Source: JACKFE01 sp050248735 (GTDB lineage Bacteria > Nitrospirota > Nitrospiria > Nitrospirales > UBA8639). Taken from it: a stretch of 64,000 nt of DNA. Numbering within the stretch: position 1 is the stretch's first letter; every line of letters starts with the position of its first letter. Below the pieces are notes generated by a model that did no database searches, was not told the origin of the DNA, and saw only the letters and a program-made list of their open reading frames with translations. Positions 53,952-63,701 of this stretch are shown here, in pieces. The position numbers and the translations under genes were made by a program. The stretch is taken from the NCBI GenBank assembly GCA_050248735.1, contig JBFWRU010000002.1, positions 62,001-126,000 on the forward strand, written 5' to 3'.

Positions 53952-55394
53952 TTATCCTCTTACCCACCCATAGGCATGATGGCTGGGGACTGGGCCTTCC
54001 TGAAGATAAGACATTTTCATGTGACTGAGATAATCCTTTGGTATGTCCTGTCGTTTCGCGTTGACATCCACGTGAAAGAGTTTGGCGGCATTCAGCCCGA
54101 AGATTTTGGCTTTACGATCTTTGGTTAAAGCCGGGTAGTGATAGGGTTCCTGGAGTTCTTCCGGAATCTGAAACCGTCTGAACGCTTCAATTTGCCATTG
54201 CGGAGTGCCGTACCAGATGGAATCGGTTCCCCAGATGAGATGATCGTCGCCGAAGGCCAACAGGATTTGTCCAAGCAGGTGGGCGCAGACGACCGGTTCG
54301 GTGATGACGAGTTGGCCGAAAGTTGACCCCAGCTCCATATAGATATTGTTGAGTTTCGGTTGCTTCTGTTTTAACCCGCAAAATTCCGTGGTCCAGGGAA
54401 TCTCTCCTGTTTTGGCTTGGTCCAGGTTAATGCGTGAGGTGCCCAAAAACCCTGAATGGTAAATCAAAAATTTCAGCTCGGGGAAATCCGCTGCCGCCTG
54501 AAGAATATCACGGGGATGGTTGTAGTTGGCCACCGGACCCAACGGCAGGCCTTTGTGTACGCAGATGTTGGTGATTCCCAGGGCTTGAGCTTTTCGCAGC
54601 ATGGGGTAGGCAATCTTTTCATCGCTCAACCACCAGCCGTGCTCGAATCCTTTTGCCGGGGACCCCGTGTAGCATTTCCAGGCATCCACCTTGAACGTCT
54701 CGGCCTGTTGATCCATGTAATCCAGATCGACCTTGCCTAACTGGGGCATGACCAGTCCGTGAGCCAGCATGCGTTGGGAGGCGGTGAGGCGATTGATGAT
54801 ATCCCGGATATGTGTCATTTCCTTCGGAGGGACGACCGCTTCCCAGGGATAGGGTCCGGGCGGGGTGCTGATGAGTCCGATGGAGGTGTCGCTGTCCAGA
54901 AAAACTTCCTTGATGTAGTTTTCCAGGCTCAGGTCTTCCATCGTGCCGCGATCGCTGGAGAGCTTGGGATTCACCCCCATCTCACGTGCGCGGCGCCGTA
55001 ATCCCAGGAGTCCGTCTTTCCAGCCCGGCTGGTTGAAGGACGAACTCACATAGTGCGTTTGGACATCAAAGATAAACGGTATTTCTCCTTTGCGTTCCTG
55101 AAAGGCTTGAGGTTCCGCGGCTTCACTGGCCAGCACATCGAAAAATTTGCCGAATACCTGGTTCATGGTGAGAAACGCCAATGCCATACCGCCGGAGGTT
55201 TTGAGAAACTCGCGCCGGTTCATCCCGAGTGTTTTGGCCAGTCGTTCGCTGGTGCAGTCAATTAACCATTCCACCTGGGCTTGCCGGACGGACTGGGAAG
55301 GCGGGAAAAATTCTTCGTTTGAGACGACCTGGGTGGGGACGGGTGAGGACGAGGTATAGCCTTGTTGAACGCGGATGGATGATTGTGTGCTCAT
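53952..55394 (-). CDS. Amidohydrolase-2 family protein with internal twin-Arg motif
   Basis: 480 residues from ATG 55394 (a TTG at 55436 is an alternative; neither has a good ribosome-binding site). An N-terminal 55-residue region precedes a twin-arginine-like segment MNRREFLKTSGGMALAFL (residues about 58-75), then an amidohydrolase barrel: FDVQTHYVSS (family HxH has Gln in the first place), ICVHKGLPLG, LKFLIYHSGF and LIWGTDSIWYG. If exported it would be a periplasmic hydrolase or decarboxylase; if not, the TAT-like stretch is a relic. Substrate unknown. It sits between the binding-protein genes and pdhA. Confidence 0.8.
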   Translation of the reverse strand: MSTQSSIRVQQGYTSSSPVPTQVVSNEEFFPPSQSVRQAQVEWLIDCTSERLAKTLGMNRREFLKTSGGMALAFLTMNQVFGKFFDVLASEAAEPQAFQERKGEIPFIFDVQTHYVSSSFNQPGWKDGLLGLRRRAREMGVNPKLSSDRGTMEDLSLENYIKEVFLDSDTSIGLISTPPGPYPWEAVVPPKEMTHIRDIINRLTASQRMLAHGLVMPQLGKVDLDYMDQQAETFKVDAWKCYTGSPAKGFEHGWWLSDEKIAYPMLRKAQALGITNICVHKGLPLGPVANYNHPRDILQAAADFPELKFLIYHSGFLGTSRINLDQAKTGEIPWTTEFCGLKQKQPKLNNIYMELGSTFGQLVITEPVVCAHLLGQILLAFGDDHLIWGTDSIWYGTPQWQIEAFRRFQIPEELQEPYHYPALTKDRKAKIFGLNAAKLFHVDVNAKRQDIPKDYLSHMKMSYLQEGPVPSHHAYGWVRG

Positions 55395-55466
55395 AAGCCG
55401 ATTGTGCGCCTTTCGATCTGCCGTCGGCAATATCAAGGAAAGGCCATGCGACGAATCAGGGTGGAA

Positions 55467-55874
55467 TTACTTTGATCCGAATTCAAACATCCTGATCAGT
55501 GGCTTTTCCTCCCGTTCAATAAAATCAAAGTCCGATGGTTTGCCCGGTTGATATCGTGGAAAAATTTCAATCGTTCGCGTAGAAGGAGCGGTGTCGGGCT
55601 TTACGGTTTCCGGGGTTCGCCATCCTAATGGAGGAGGAGGGGGCGGTAAACGCCAGTCTCGTTTCTCTTCCTGGGGAACCCGCCAGCGATTGGATTCCAG
55701 AAGGGTTTCGGATAGAGGAGATCGGTAGGAATCTTCATCAGGGAGAGACGAGTGTTTCAAGGGGTTTTCAAGGCTACCTGCCGCCAGGATTGCCGGTAGG
55801 AGGACGAGGATCCCCACCAGCCAGACCGGAAGAGCCGGTTGACTATTCCCCTGACATAATAGAGAGGCAGTCAT
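55467..55874 (-). CDS. Hypothetical Pro-rich membrane-anchored protein
   Basis: 135 residues, not recognised. One hydrophobic helix (LPVWLVGILVLLPAILAAGS), then a periplasmic part with a run of prolines (RLPPPPPPLGW). Start at ATG 55874 is supported by its atga overlap with the stop of the solute-binding-protein gene, so it is translationally coupled to it. Confidence 0.65.
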   Translation of the reverse strand: MTASLLCQGNSQPALPVWLVGILVLLPAILAAGSLENPLKHSSLPDEDSYRSPLSETLLESNRWRVPQEEKRDWRLPPPPPPLGWRTPETVKPDTAPSTRTIEIFPRYQPGKPSDFDFIEREEKPLIRMFEFGSK

Positions 55875-56722
55875 GGGTTTGTGGCCAAATCCTTTCTCCA
55901 CTCCACCCCTTCAAACCAATATTTATGTGCCGAAGACAGCCACACATCGGCCTCATGGCTCACGATCCAGGCGTTCAAAAAGTGGATGAAATCAGGATCC
56001 CCTTTGTTCACCGCAAAACCCTCTCTGGTTTCAAGCAGCGGTTTCGATAACGGTTCATCCACGGTTTCGGGATTATCTAATGCAATAAAGGTGGTGATGG
56101 GTTCGTGTTCCACGTATGCATGTACTTTGCCTTTTGCCACGGCTTTGATGGCCTCTTGACTGGATGACACAGTTTTGATGGTGGCATTCGGAAACACCCG
56201 GCGGGCCACATCTTCGGATATGGTTCCGGTTACGGCGATGATGGTGACTTCCGGTTTATTGAGGTCTTGTGGACCATTAAAGGTTTTGGTTAATGGGATG
56301 TTGGTAACCAACCCGATCCCGGATGAATCGTAAGGTTGGCTGAAATTGACTTTCAGGGCTCGTTGAGGAGTGATCACCATGCCTGCTGCGATAATATCGA
56401 TTTCCCGTTTTAAAAGGGCGGGCATGATTTTTTCCCATTCCAATACATGAAACTCCGGTTTGACGCCAAGGTCCTTAGCCAGCTGTTTGGCCACGTCTAT
56501 TTCAAATCCGACCAATTGGCCGTCAGTTTGCTTGATGGCCCATGGTGTGAATAAGGAGACACCCACACGGAGAGTCCCTGTTTCTACAATGCGGGCCAAT
56601 GTGCCGGGAGAAGTACGTGATTTAGAGCCTTCTGCGGCGTTGACTAAAGGGAGCAGGGCCCAGTTGAGTAAAAAGGCCATAGCCAGCAACGTGAGGCCAA
56701 CGTGGAATGTGTACTTTTTCAT
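55871..56722 (-). CDS. Periplasmic solute-binding protein (family 3)
   Basis: 283 residues. Start at ATG 56722 behind ggcggag, giving a Sec signal (MKKYTFHVGLTLLAMAFLLN, ending VNAAEG). The mature part shows the SBP_bac_3 pattern: GTLRVGVSLFTPWAIKQTDG, LVGFEIDVAKQLAKDLGV, IIAAGMVITPQRAL and INFSQPY-like VNFSQPYDSSG, a polar amino-acid type binder. No permease or ATPase genes are adjacent, so it may serve as a sensor or feed the amidohydrolase rather than an ABC importer; that is inference. Confidence 0.87.
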   Translation of the reverse strand: MKKYTFHVGLTLLAMAFLLNWALLPLVNAAEGSKSRTSPGTLARIVETGTLRVGVSLFTPWAIKQTDGQLVGFEIDVAKQLAKDLGVKPEFHVLEWEKIMPALLKREIDIIAAGMVITPQRALKVNFSQPYDSSGIGLVTNIPLTKTFNGPQDLNKPEVTIIAVTGTISEDVARRVFPNATIKTVSSSQEAIKAVAKGKVHAYVEHEPITTFIALDNPETVDEPLSKPLLETREGFAVNKGDPDFIHFLNAWIVSHEADVWLSSAHKYWFEGVEWRKDLATNP

Positions 56723-57094
56723 AATCTCCGCCATCAAGGTGGTTAGTGTGTAAGGGTGTTTGAATGTACCATACAAATCCGTTGCCTTAAAGTGACGTGA
56801 TCATTCTGTGAAACCCGGAGGACTTTGCCAAATTTCAAAGGATCGTACGGAGGAAAGTCTGAAAAAGTCGGAAGCCAATCGACGGCATCTCAATCGAAAG
56901 CCTATGAGAGCATCGGGTTACGTGTCGAGTGGCAGTTCTATTCGTAGTTTCTCTGTACTTGAACAATCTGGCTGAGGCCGTGAAAGAGGTGGTGAATAGC
57001 GGGGAAAGCAGAATGGGACAAGATGTCCATGATAGGGGCTGAACGCGTGTTCCGGCTAGCGTGAAAGCAACTGGCGCTGTCAATCGGGAACTGC
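56723..57094. other. Gap between metalloprotease and binding-protein genes
   Basis: About 370 bases. Must hold the promoter of the binding-protein/pdh operon. No gene, terminator or clear promoter found. Confidence 0.35.
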
Positions 57095-60000
57095 CTAGGG
57101 GGCCGAACGCACGTCTGCTTGTCTCTCATCCCGATGGTGATGCTCTGGTCCGTATTGTTGAATCAGAATGTCATCAATCAGTATTTCGGTGATTTCATCG
57201 TTGAAGGTTTTTTTATTGTTGTAGGCCCCGATGGCAATCGTATGCGAACCGGGCGAGAGTCTACCCACGTCAATTGTGACTTGTGTCCATCCCGTGGTCA
57301 GTGGGCCTCCGCCGTTGCCATCTCCCCGTAACCGCGCGAGGACTTTTGATCGTGACGGGGAAAGCAGTCGGCCATCAATGGAAACGAGGCCCTCGCTTTT
57401 TTCGTCGGGCTCATAATTGGCCGCCTGGGTGAGGGCATACCTGAGCGTCAGCGTGATGGGACGGGATGATGGGACGGTGAATTTCCGGTGCCATCCTCCG
57501 GACATCCCCAAAATGACTCGATTGTTTTGCCCTCCCAGAAGAACCTGAATGCCGCCCTTTGAAAATCCTCCCTTTGGAACATGGACGCCTTGAGCATACG
57601 CAGGCTGTCGGGTGCCTCTAAAGAGGTCATCGGCAAATGAAAAACCGCAAGCATTTTTGTCAAAATTTGCCGAAAGCAACGTCTTGGGAAGAAAAGGTGA
57701 AGAGGGCTGAGTGATCTGCCTTCCCCGGATCTCCACGTCATCGATAAGGATTTCCGTTGTTTCAGTCTGGTAGGTTTTTTTATTATTGAAGGCGCCAATT
57801 GTGATGTGATGAGGACCGCCACTCAGCATGCCAATCGGAATCGTTACAGGAATCCATCCGGTGGTTTGCGGCGGCCCGCCATTCCCGTTTCCTGTGAGCC
57901 GAGCGAGGATTTCGCTCCTATCGATGCCGATTAACCGACCGTTAACCGACAAAAGAGCCTCGCTGAATTCGTCTTCTTCATAGCCCGAGGCCTGGGTCAA
58001 TTTGTAGCGGAAGCTGATGGTGACCTGATGATCGTGTTTGAGTGTAATCGTGTGGCGCCATCCCCCGGACATGCCCATAATGGCGTTATGATTTAGGCCA
58101 CCGAGTTGAACTTTTAGTCCTCCCCCGGAAAATCCCTTCAGCGGGACCCGTGTGCCTTGAGCATATTGTGGTTCCCGTGTGTTTCTAAATGCATCATCGA
58201 TATACCTGAACTCATCGGTATCGGTATCGAAATGAGCTTCCAAGAGCAGGGGGGCAGCCTCCTCGGCACTCACCATGATCAGGATGGTTGCCGTGGTCGT
58301 TTGGCCGTTCCGATCCGTGGCTGAGGCACGGATGGTGTGAAGCCCGGGAGATAAGCGCACCTTAAAAGTTCCGCCTGCGCCAATCTGTCCATCTCGATTG
58401 GAGGTCCACGCAAGGTCGTTCGTCAGGTCCCCATCTTCGGGATCGTGGGCGTGGCCCGAGAATGTCATGGGTCGTTGGCCGAACAGGAAGGCCCCGTTTA
58501 GGGGATTGGTGATCGAGACCCGGGGAGCCTTGTTCCCCATTGTCATGGAGCCGCGCGTCGTGTTGTTGGCGATATTGGAGTCATTGTCAGCCGACACCGT
58601 GGCCATGAGAGTAAATGATCCAGCGGAGTTGCCCTTCAGTAACAATGTGATCAGGCGTTCTTCCCCAGGAGGTATCGTATCAAGTGAACACGTCGCCTGG
58701 TTGGTTCCTATTCCGGCACAGTTCCCTGAGTCGGTAGTGAGGTCTACCAACGTCAGCGCATTCGGGATATCAATCACGGCGGTGGCATTGAGCGATGGGG
58801 CCTGTCCATAGTTGGTTACCGACAAGACCGACGCAATCGTTTGATTCAACGGAGCTAACTGTGCACCAGGTTGGAAGCGAGGCTCCAAGTCGGCCTGATC
58901 AATGTTAAGGACAGTCAGGCACGAAGCCCCGTTCAAAATGGGTTGCATTTGCATCAGGCTGCAAGGAGAAAATTGGTCGCTTCCATTGATATAGGGATTC
59001 ATAATAAAGGTCCCCGGAGTGCTGGCGCAGGGCGATCCGAATTCGTCGTCGTGCGGTGCCCCGAAGTTATGGCCGAGTTCATGCGCAATGGTTAATGCCC
59101 CGGCTGTTCCGGTTCCGATGATCTGATCAACCCCTACCCCGAAACGGGGATGACACAGTGACCGGAGAAAGGCAATTCCCACGGTATCGCCATCAAGAAC
59201 TCGACCGGTGAATAAGTGCGCCACTCCCGGATGATTAAATGTAGCGGAGCTTGTCAGTTCGCTAAACTGGTTGAGCAGGGTGTTGGCATTGGTAGAGGTG
59301 AGTCCTCCATTATTTTGCAATGGCACCACATTCACCAAGCTAATTTGGACTCCAAGTTGTTCGGAAAAAATTCCGTCTACCACGTTCATCCGTGCAATGA
59401 CAGCTGCTTCGGGGTCGGCATTGGAAAATCCGAATTCCTGATCTGTGACGACGGCCATGTCAAGGTTTCGTGTGGCGCCGTTGGCGGTCACTCCAACCCG
59501 ATCCCGAAGCTCCTCCATTAAGCCGCCGAACTCTTGCATGGGTTGAAACGGCATTCCACCACCTGTAGCCATGCCACAAACACGTGTTCCCAAATTCCGC
59601 GTGTCGGAAAAACGATAAATGACATGTCCGGATGACGGATCAACGGGTATGGTCCGTAAGGTTGTGGCGAGGACTGACATGGAATCGATTATGTAGGCTT
59701 CCTGGCCATCCCATATCATTCCTGACCAGCGTGATCCGGTTCGAGTGAGCCGAACCCAGGAGTCGGGGATTCCTTCGAGTCGGCCTCGATAAAACTGCAT
59801 ATTGGTTTCAACGTGTCGACGCTTTGACTGCGGAATTTTTTCGATGAGCCGTCTATTCGGTTTGAGGGACGAACGAAACTGTCTGCCAAAGGCCTCAAAC
59901 GACCAGATTACCTGAGGGGCGGTGGAAGCCTGATCAGTGAGAGGGGACTCGGAGGTGTGGAGAGCAATTTCCGGAAGTGTCTCAAAATGCAGGATTTCAA

Positions 60001-60112
60001 ATGGCCGGCTTTCTAACGGTTCTCCATCCGGCTCATGGATCTGGCTAAATGCCGTGTTACCGAGGACTAGGATTGATGTCAGAACCAGGATATTCGCGAA
60101 AACCTGTTTCAT
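57095..60112 (-). CDS. ADAM/reprolysin-like secreted metalloprotease
   Basis: 1005 residues. Signal peptide (ILVLTSILVLGNTAFSQ); propeptide-like region (residues about 108-144, YRGRLEGIPDSWVRL, GMIWDGQEAYIIDS); zinc protease domain with HELGHNFGAPHD at 344-355, then Cys residues, a Met-turn (FIMNPY) and FSPCS, as in M12B (ADAM) proteases. A CARDB/DUF11-like domain (about 415-520) and an Ig/cadherin-like domain (about 525-615) follow. Two similar domains of about 170 residues (about 624-795 and 813-992) end the protein. A secreted protease acting on proteins outside the cell is expected. Confidence 0.88.
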   Translation of the reverse strand: MKQVFANILVLTSILVLGNTAFSQIHEPDGEPLESRPFEILHFETLPEIALHTSESPLTDQASTAPQVIWSFEAFGRQFRSSLKPNRRLIEKIPQSKRRHVETNMQFYRGRLEGIPDSWVRLTRTGSRWSGMIWDGQEAYIIDSMSVLATTLRTIPVDPSSGHVIYRFSDTRNLGTRVCGMATGGGMPFQPMQEFGGLMEELRDRVGVTANGATRNLDMAVVTDQEFGFSNADPEAAVIARMNVVDGIFSEQLGVQISLVNVVPLQNNGGLTSTNANTLLNQFSELTSSATFNHPGVAHLFTGRVLDGDTVGIAFLRSLCHPRFGVGVDQIIGTGTAGALTIAHELGHNFGAPHDDEFGSPCASTPGTFIMNPYINGSDQFSPCSLMQMQPILNGASCLTVLNIDQADLEPRFQPGAQLAPLNQTIASVLSVTNYGQAPSLNATAVIDIPNALTLVDLTTDSGNCAGIGTNQATCSLDTIPPGEERLITLLLKGNSAGSFTLMATVSADNDSNIANNTTRGSMTMGNKAPRVSITNPLNGAFLFGQRPMTFSGHAHDPEDGDLTNDLAWTSNRDGQIGAGGTFKVRLSPGLHTIRASATDRNGQTTTATILIMVSAEEAAPLLLEAHFDTDTDEFRYIDDAFRNTREPQYAQGTRVPLKGFSGGGLKVQLGGLNHNAIMGMSGGWRHTITLKHDHQVTISFRYKLTQASGYEEDEFSEALLSVNGRLIGIDRSEILARLTGNGNGGPPQTTGWIPVTIPIGMLSGGPHHITIGAFNNKKTYQTETTEILIDDVEIRGRQITQPSSPFLPKTLLSANFDKNACGFSFADDLFRGTRQPAYAQGVHVPKGGFSKGGIQVLLGGQNNRVILGMSGGWHRKFTVPSSRPITLTLRYALTQAANYEPDEKSEGLVSIDGRLLSPSRSKVLARLRGDGNGGGPLTTGWTQVTIDVGRLSPGSHTIAIGAYNNKKTFNDEITEILIDDILIQQYGPEHHHRDERQADVRSAP

Positions 60113-60709
60113 GAGTTGCCTGGGTTGGGCTCCAGTTGATAATGATGTGAAAGAGGTTAGTGGAGCAGGTGGGTGTTAACGAACAATCAAAACTCAGCAA
60201 GTCAGATGCTAAGCCAACCTTGTGCCTGGAAAAGGATATAATACCGATTTTCCTTGTTGCCATTCTACCTGTTTTTCAAGCTGAAAGTCTTTTCCTTTTG
60301 AGATGTCTTGCTGTAGGGTTTGCTATGCAAAATATCCTGAGGTGCAGGGAAATGCCTTCGCCGCAACTTTGAGCCTCAAGGCAAAAGAGGTATATGCGGA
60401 GGTTGAAGTGTCCCTTTCAATAGACACTTTTCAATCCAGGGAGAAGGGGTTGAAAGGGTATTTTGTGGAAGAGAGCGACGACGGAGCAACATAGTAGACA
60501 GTCAGTATGGTCAATCGCTTTCCCGTATGAAATCGGTTCACCGGGCAATTACCTAGACGCTGTGTGTTCGACTTTGCCTTTGACGGTTGATCATGCGGTT
60601 TGGGAATGATCTGGTCATATTGAATGGCAAAATGGCTCTCTATGCTATTGAGCAAAATTCTGGTTTGTTTTGTCTGTTATAGGATTTCCCTTGATTTGTT
60701 GAGAACATT
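60113..60709. other. Gap upstream of cobyric acid synthase
   Basis: About 600 bases between divergent genes. No gene convincing (a 63-codon frame at 60303 has no support). No cobalamin riboswitch elements were recognised. Both promoters should lie here. Confidence 0.4.
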
Positions 60710-62263
60710 ATGAAACGAGCGCTAGCCATATTGGGAACGGGATCGGATGTGGGAAAAAGTCTGATTACGGCCGGAATATGCAGGCTGGTGTATCGTGCCG
60801 GCATTCGAGTGGCACCCTTCAAAGGACAAAATATGTCCCTGAATTCCTTCGTGACCCCTGAGGGCGGGGAGATGGGACGGGCGCAAGTTCTTCAAGCCCA
60901 AGCCTGCGGGCTGATACCTCATGTGGATATGAATCCCATCTTGTTAAAACCGGAAGCCGATGCCAAATCTCAAGTGATTGTCCATGGGAAAGTATGGCGA
61001 AGTCAGGAGGCCAGAGAATATTTTGACCGAAAATCCATCCTGTTTGGATTTGTACAGGAGAGTTTCAAGCGGTTGTCCAGGCAGTATGAGGTGGTGGTGA
61101 TCGAGGGCGCCGGAAGTGCCGCTGAAATGAATCTTCGGGATCGGGACATCGTAAATTGGCCGGTGGTGGAGCTGGCCGATGCTTCGGTGATTCTGGTGGC
61201 GGACATTGATCGCGGAGGGGTTTTTGCCCAGGTGATAGGGACGATGGATCTGTTAGCACCAGAAGAACGGCGTCGGGTGATTGGAGTGATCATTAATAAA
61301 TTTCGAGGCGACCTCACCTTGTTTGAAGACGGGGTGAAAATTTTAGGGGATCGGACGGGTGTGCCGGTCTTGGGCGTGGTGCCTTATTTGCGGAATGTGG
61401 AATTAGATCAGGAGGACAGCGTGGATATTGAGCGGTATCGCCTGACGCCGTTCCGCAATGAGACGGTCAATGTGGCCGTTGTCTTGCTGCCCCACATGAG
61501 CAACTTTACGGACTTCAATCCTTTGATCGCAGAAACTGATGTCGCACTCCGGTATGTGTCGCATCCAAAGGATATTCAGGGGGCGGATGTGGTCATCCTG
61601 CCCGGCAGCAAAACCACGATTGCGGATTTAAACTATTTAAGGGAGCAGGCTTTCGATACGGCCATTCAACGTCACCGGGAATGGGGAGGGGAACTGATCG
61701 GGCTATGCGGAGGCTTTCAAATGTTAGGGCTGGAAGTCACGGATCCGCATGGCGTAGAAACGGGAGGAGCGTCCCAAGGATTCGGAATGCTGGACATCAG
61801 GACTGAGCTGGATCAGGGGAAAAGTACCGTTCAAGTGGCCGCGCGCCCGTTATGGCTCGAAAAAGCCGGGAGTGTCCCTGTTGAGGGATATGAAATACAC
61901 ATGGGAAAGACCCGGCCAGGCCAAGAGGCTTCCCCCTGTTTCGAGATCCTGTCACGGGGAAATTCTTTGCCGACCCCTCAAGGGGTCGGCTTCCCCCCAT
62001 CATTTGATGGGGCGATGAGCCCTGATCACCGGGTATGGGGCTCCTACATTCATGGGGTCTTTGATAGTCCGGATTTTCGACGTGTCTGGTTGAATCAGGT
62101 GCGTGCACGAAAGAATCTTCCTCCCCTTGAGGTCAGCGTGTCCCGTCTTGTTTCAGCCAGATTGGAGCGGGCGTTGGACCGATGGGCCGATCATCTTGGC
62201 GTTCACCTGAATATGAAACCTATTCTTTCCGCTCTGGAAATACCCAACAGCCGGGTGTCTTGA
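60710..62263 (+). CDS. cobQ: Cobyric acid synthase
   Basis: 517 residues. Amidates four carboxyl groups of adenosyl-cobyrinic a,c-diamide using glutamine and ATP, in cobalamin synthesis. N-terminal dethiobiotin-synthetase-like ATP domain (LGTGSDVGKSLITAGICRLV, APFKGQNMSLNSFVT) and C-terminal class I glutaminase with GLCGGFQMLG (nucleophile Cys) and YEIHMGKT then GSYIHGVFD. Slightly longer than usual (480-510). It stands alone here without other cob genes. Confidence 0.95.
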   Translation: MKRALAILGTGSDVGKSLITAGICRLVYRAGIRVAPFKGQNMSLNSFVTPEGGEMGRAQVLQAQACGLIPHVDMNPILLKPEADAKSQVIVHGKVWRSQEAREYFDRKSILFGFVQESFKRLSRQYEVVVIEGAGSAAEMNLRDRDIVNWPVVELADASVILVADIDRGGVFAQVIGTMDLLAPEERRRVIGVIINKFRGDLTLFEDGVKILGDRTGVPVLGVVPYLRNVELDQEDSVDIERYRLTPFRNETVNVAVVLLPHMSNFTDFNPLIAETDVALRYVSHPKDIQGADVVILPGSKTTIADLNYLREQAFDTAIQRHREWGGELIGLCGGFQMLGLEVTDPHGVETGGASQGFGMLDIRTELDQGKSTVQVAARPLWLEKAGSVPVEGYEIHMGKTRPGQEASPCFEILSRGNSLPTPQGVGFPPSFDGAMSPDHRVWGSYIHGVFDSPDFRRVWLNQVRARKNLPPLEVSVSRLVSARLERALDRWADHLGVHLNMKPILSALEIPNSRVS

Positions 62264-62295
62264 GCGGAAAAATATTCGGCAATCCCCCGTGGACG

Positions 62296-63252
62296 TTATT
62301 GTCCTTGGAGTTTTTTCTTTTCCTCCCGTCGGTTGATCGTATTCTTCTTCCGGATTTGGTCATATTTAATTTTAATCAATTTGTTCTTTTTCGCTAATTC
62401 GGCGTATTGGGCCATGATATCTCCATGATCAACTTTTTGGCCCTGAGTCATCTGGAGCATGAATGTGTTGGTAATCGTTTGCTGGGATTCAACCTCGTGC
62501 AGCTCGCTTTTCTCTTCCCATTTGAGTGCAAAGTCCTCTTCCATATTCCGCCGTTCCCACTCCCTGATTTTTTCGCCGTTTCTGAATTCGGATACGGTTT
62601 GGAGATTCCTGGTTCGAATGGTTTCCACCTCTTTCTGCTCTCTCGTGTTCCATTGTTCTTCCTGTCTGGTGAGTTCTCCTCCGATAGGAGTGGCGAGGAG
62701 AGGTTGAGGGTCTTTGGTTAAACCGAGGGAGGCGGCATAATCCATTGCCTTCGAATCCATTTCTTTCAAGAGGGCATGCTTTTGGTCTTCCACGGTCATT
62801 TTCTCATTATGCGCAATTTGGGCGGCTTCCTTTTTTAAACGAAAGAGTTCGTCCGAATAGGTCTTGGCGTCTTTTTCCAATTCTTTGAGAGATTCAGGGG
62901 TCCATTCTTTCTCTGGCGAGAGAAATAAACCGGTCAATTTTTTCTGGTACTCGGCTTCCGCGTTCGCCATCTTGGCTTTCCGGTCGGCCTCCAGTTCGAC
63001 TTGTTTCAGTTCAAAGTCGAGGTCCAGATCCTTGAGACGACTCTGATATTCCTTTTTGAGATTCCGCGCGAATTCCCTGAAGGATCTGGTCGCATCGGCA
63101 ATTTCCCGGTTACGCTCATTCTTGAGTTCCTGGCGCTCTTTCTGAGCTTCTTGTCGTTGTTTTCGAAGTTCCTTGTCTTCTTTGGTTTCGGCTAGGGCGG
63201 AGGAACCGTTAAACCCCAGGAATAAGAGAAGAATAGGTAAGATGTATTTCAT
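62296..63252 (-). CDS. Secreted coiled-coil protein, unknown
   Basis: 318 residues from an ATG behind aaggag at 63252; longer in-frame starts add an unlikely tail. Signal peptide MKYILPILLLFLGFNGSSALA, then nearly all charged helix (Glu/Lys/Arg/Gln-rich, e.g. KEDKELRKQRQEAQKERQEL), a long coiled coil. Likely a periplasmic structural or adaptor protein. Convergent with cobQ, with only 32 nt between stops. Confidence 0.7.
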   Translation of the reverse strand: MKYILPILLLFLGFNGSSALAETKEDKELRKQRQEAQKERQELKNERNREIADATRSFREFARNLKKEYQSRLKDLDLDFELKQVELEADRKAKMANAEAEYQKKLTGLFLSPEKEWTPESLKELEKDAKTYSDELFRLKKEAAQIAHNEKMTVEDQKHALLKEMDSKAMDYAASLGLTKDPQPLLATPIGGELTRQEEQWNTREQKEVETIRTRNLQTVSEFRNGEKIREWERRNMEEDFALKWEEKSELHEVESQQTITNTFMLQMTQGQKVDHGDIMAQYAELAKKNKLIKIKYDQIRKKNTINRREEKKKLQGQ

Positions 63253-63701
63253 ACTTCGACGCTCCTTTTCCGGCCCGGCCTCCTTTTTGTGGGCCTGGTG
63301 AGTAGTGGAATTCCATCTGGCGTTCTCAATCCCTTGATTCGCCGTGGAAATTTCAGCCGAAATTTTCTTAACGATTTCCCCCGGGCATGTCAAGGAAAAC
63401 GGCAGATTCAAACGAATTCTGTTGGTATTACTTTGGGATTCCGGTATTCGGGATCGATTACAGAGCACACTATTTGAGCCATCATGGGAATCTATGGACT
63501 GAAATTTCCGTCGACTTTTTTCGGGGCCCGTTATTTCGGGAGGCGTTTAGTGAAGGTATTTCATCCGAGGTGAGACACAAACAGGGATTTGCCGGATTTT
63601 CTTCAAGGTGCCAGAATGTGGCCTCAGTGATGTATTTCGCCTGTGGTGGGTATGAGCCTACAAGCGTCTGCCATTTCTCATGACGGTTTTTTTCTCTCAG
63701 A
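63253..63701. other. Divergent gap before second YihY gene
   Basis: About 450 bases. No gene with support; no terminator or clear promoter. No ribosome-binding site of note before the YihY ATG. Confidence 0.35.

Noticed and set aside
60303..60494. 63-codon frame before cobQ
   Set aside because: Cys-rich start looks random, no ribosome-binding site, no neighbours to support it.
60113..60709. Cobalamin riboswitch before cobQ
   Set aside because: The gene context invites one, but none of the conserved B12-box elements could be recognised.
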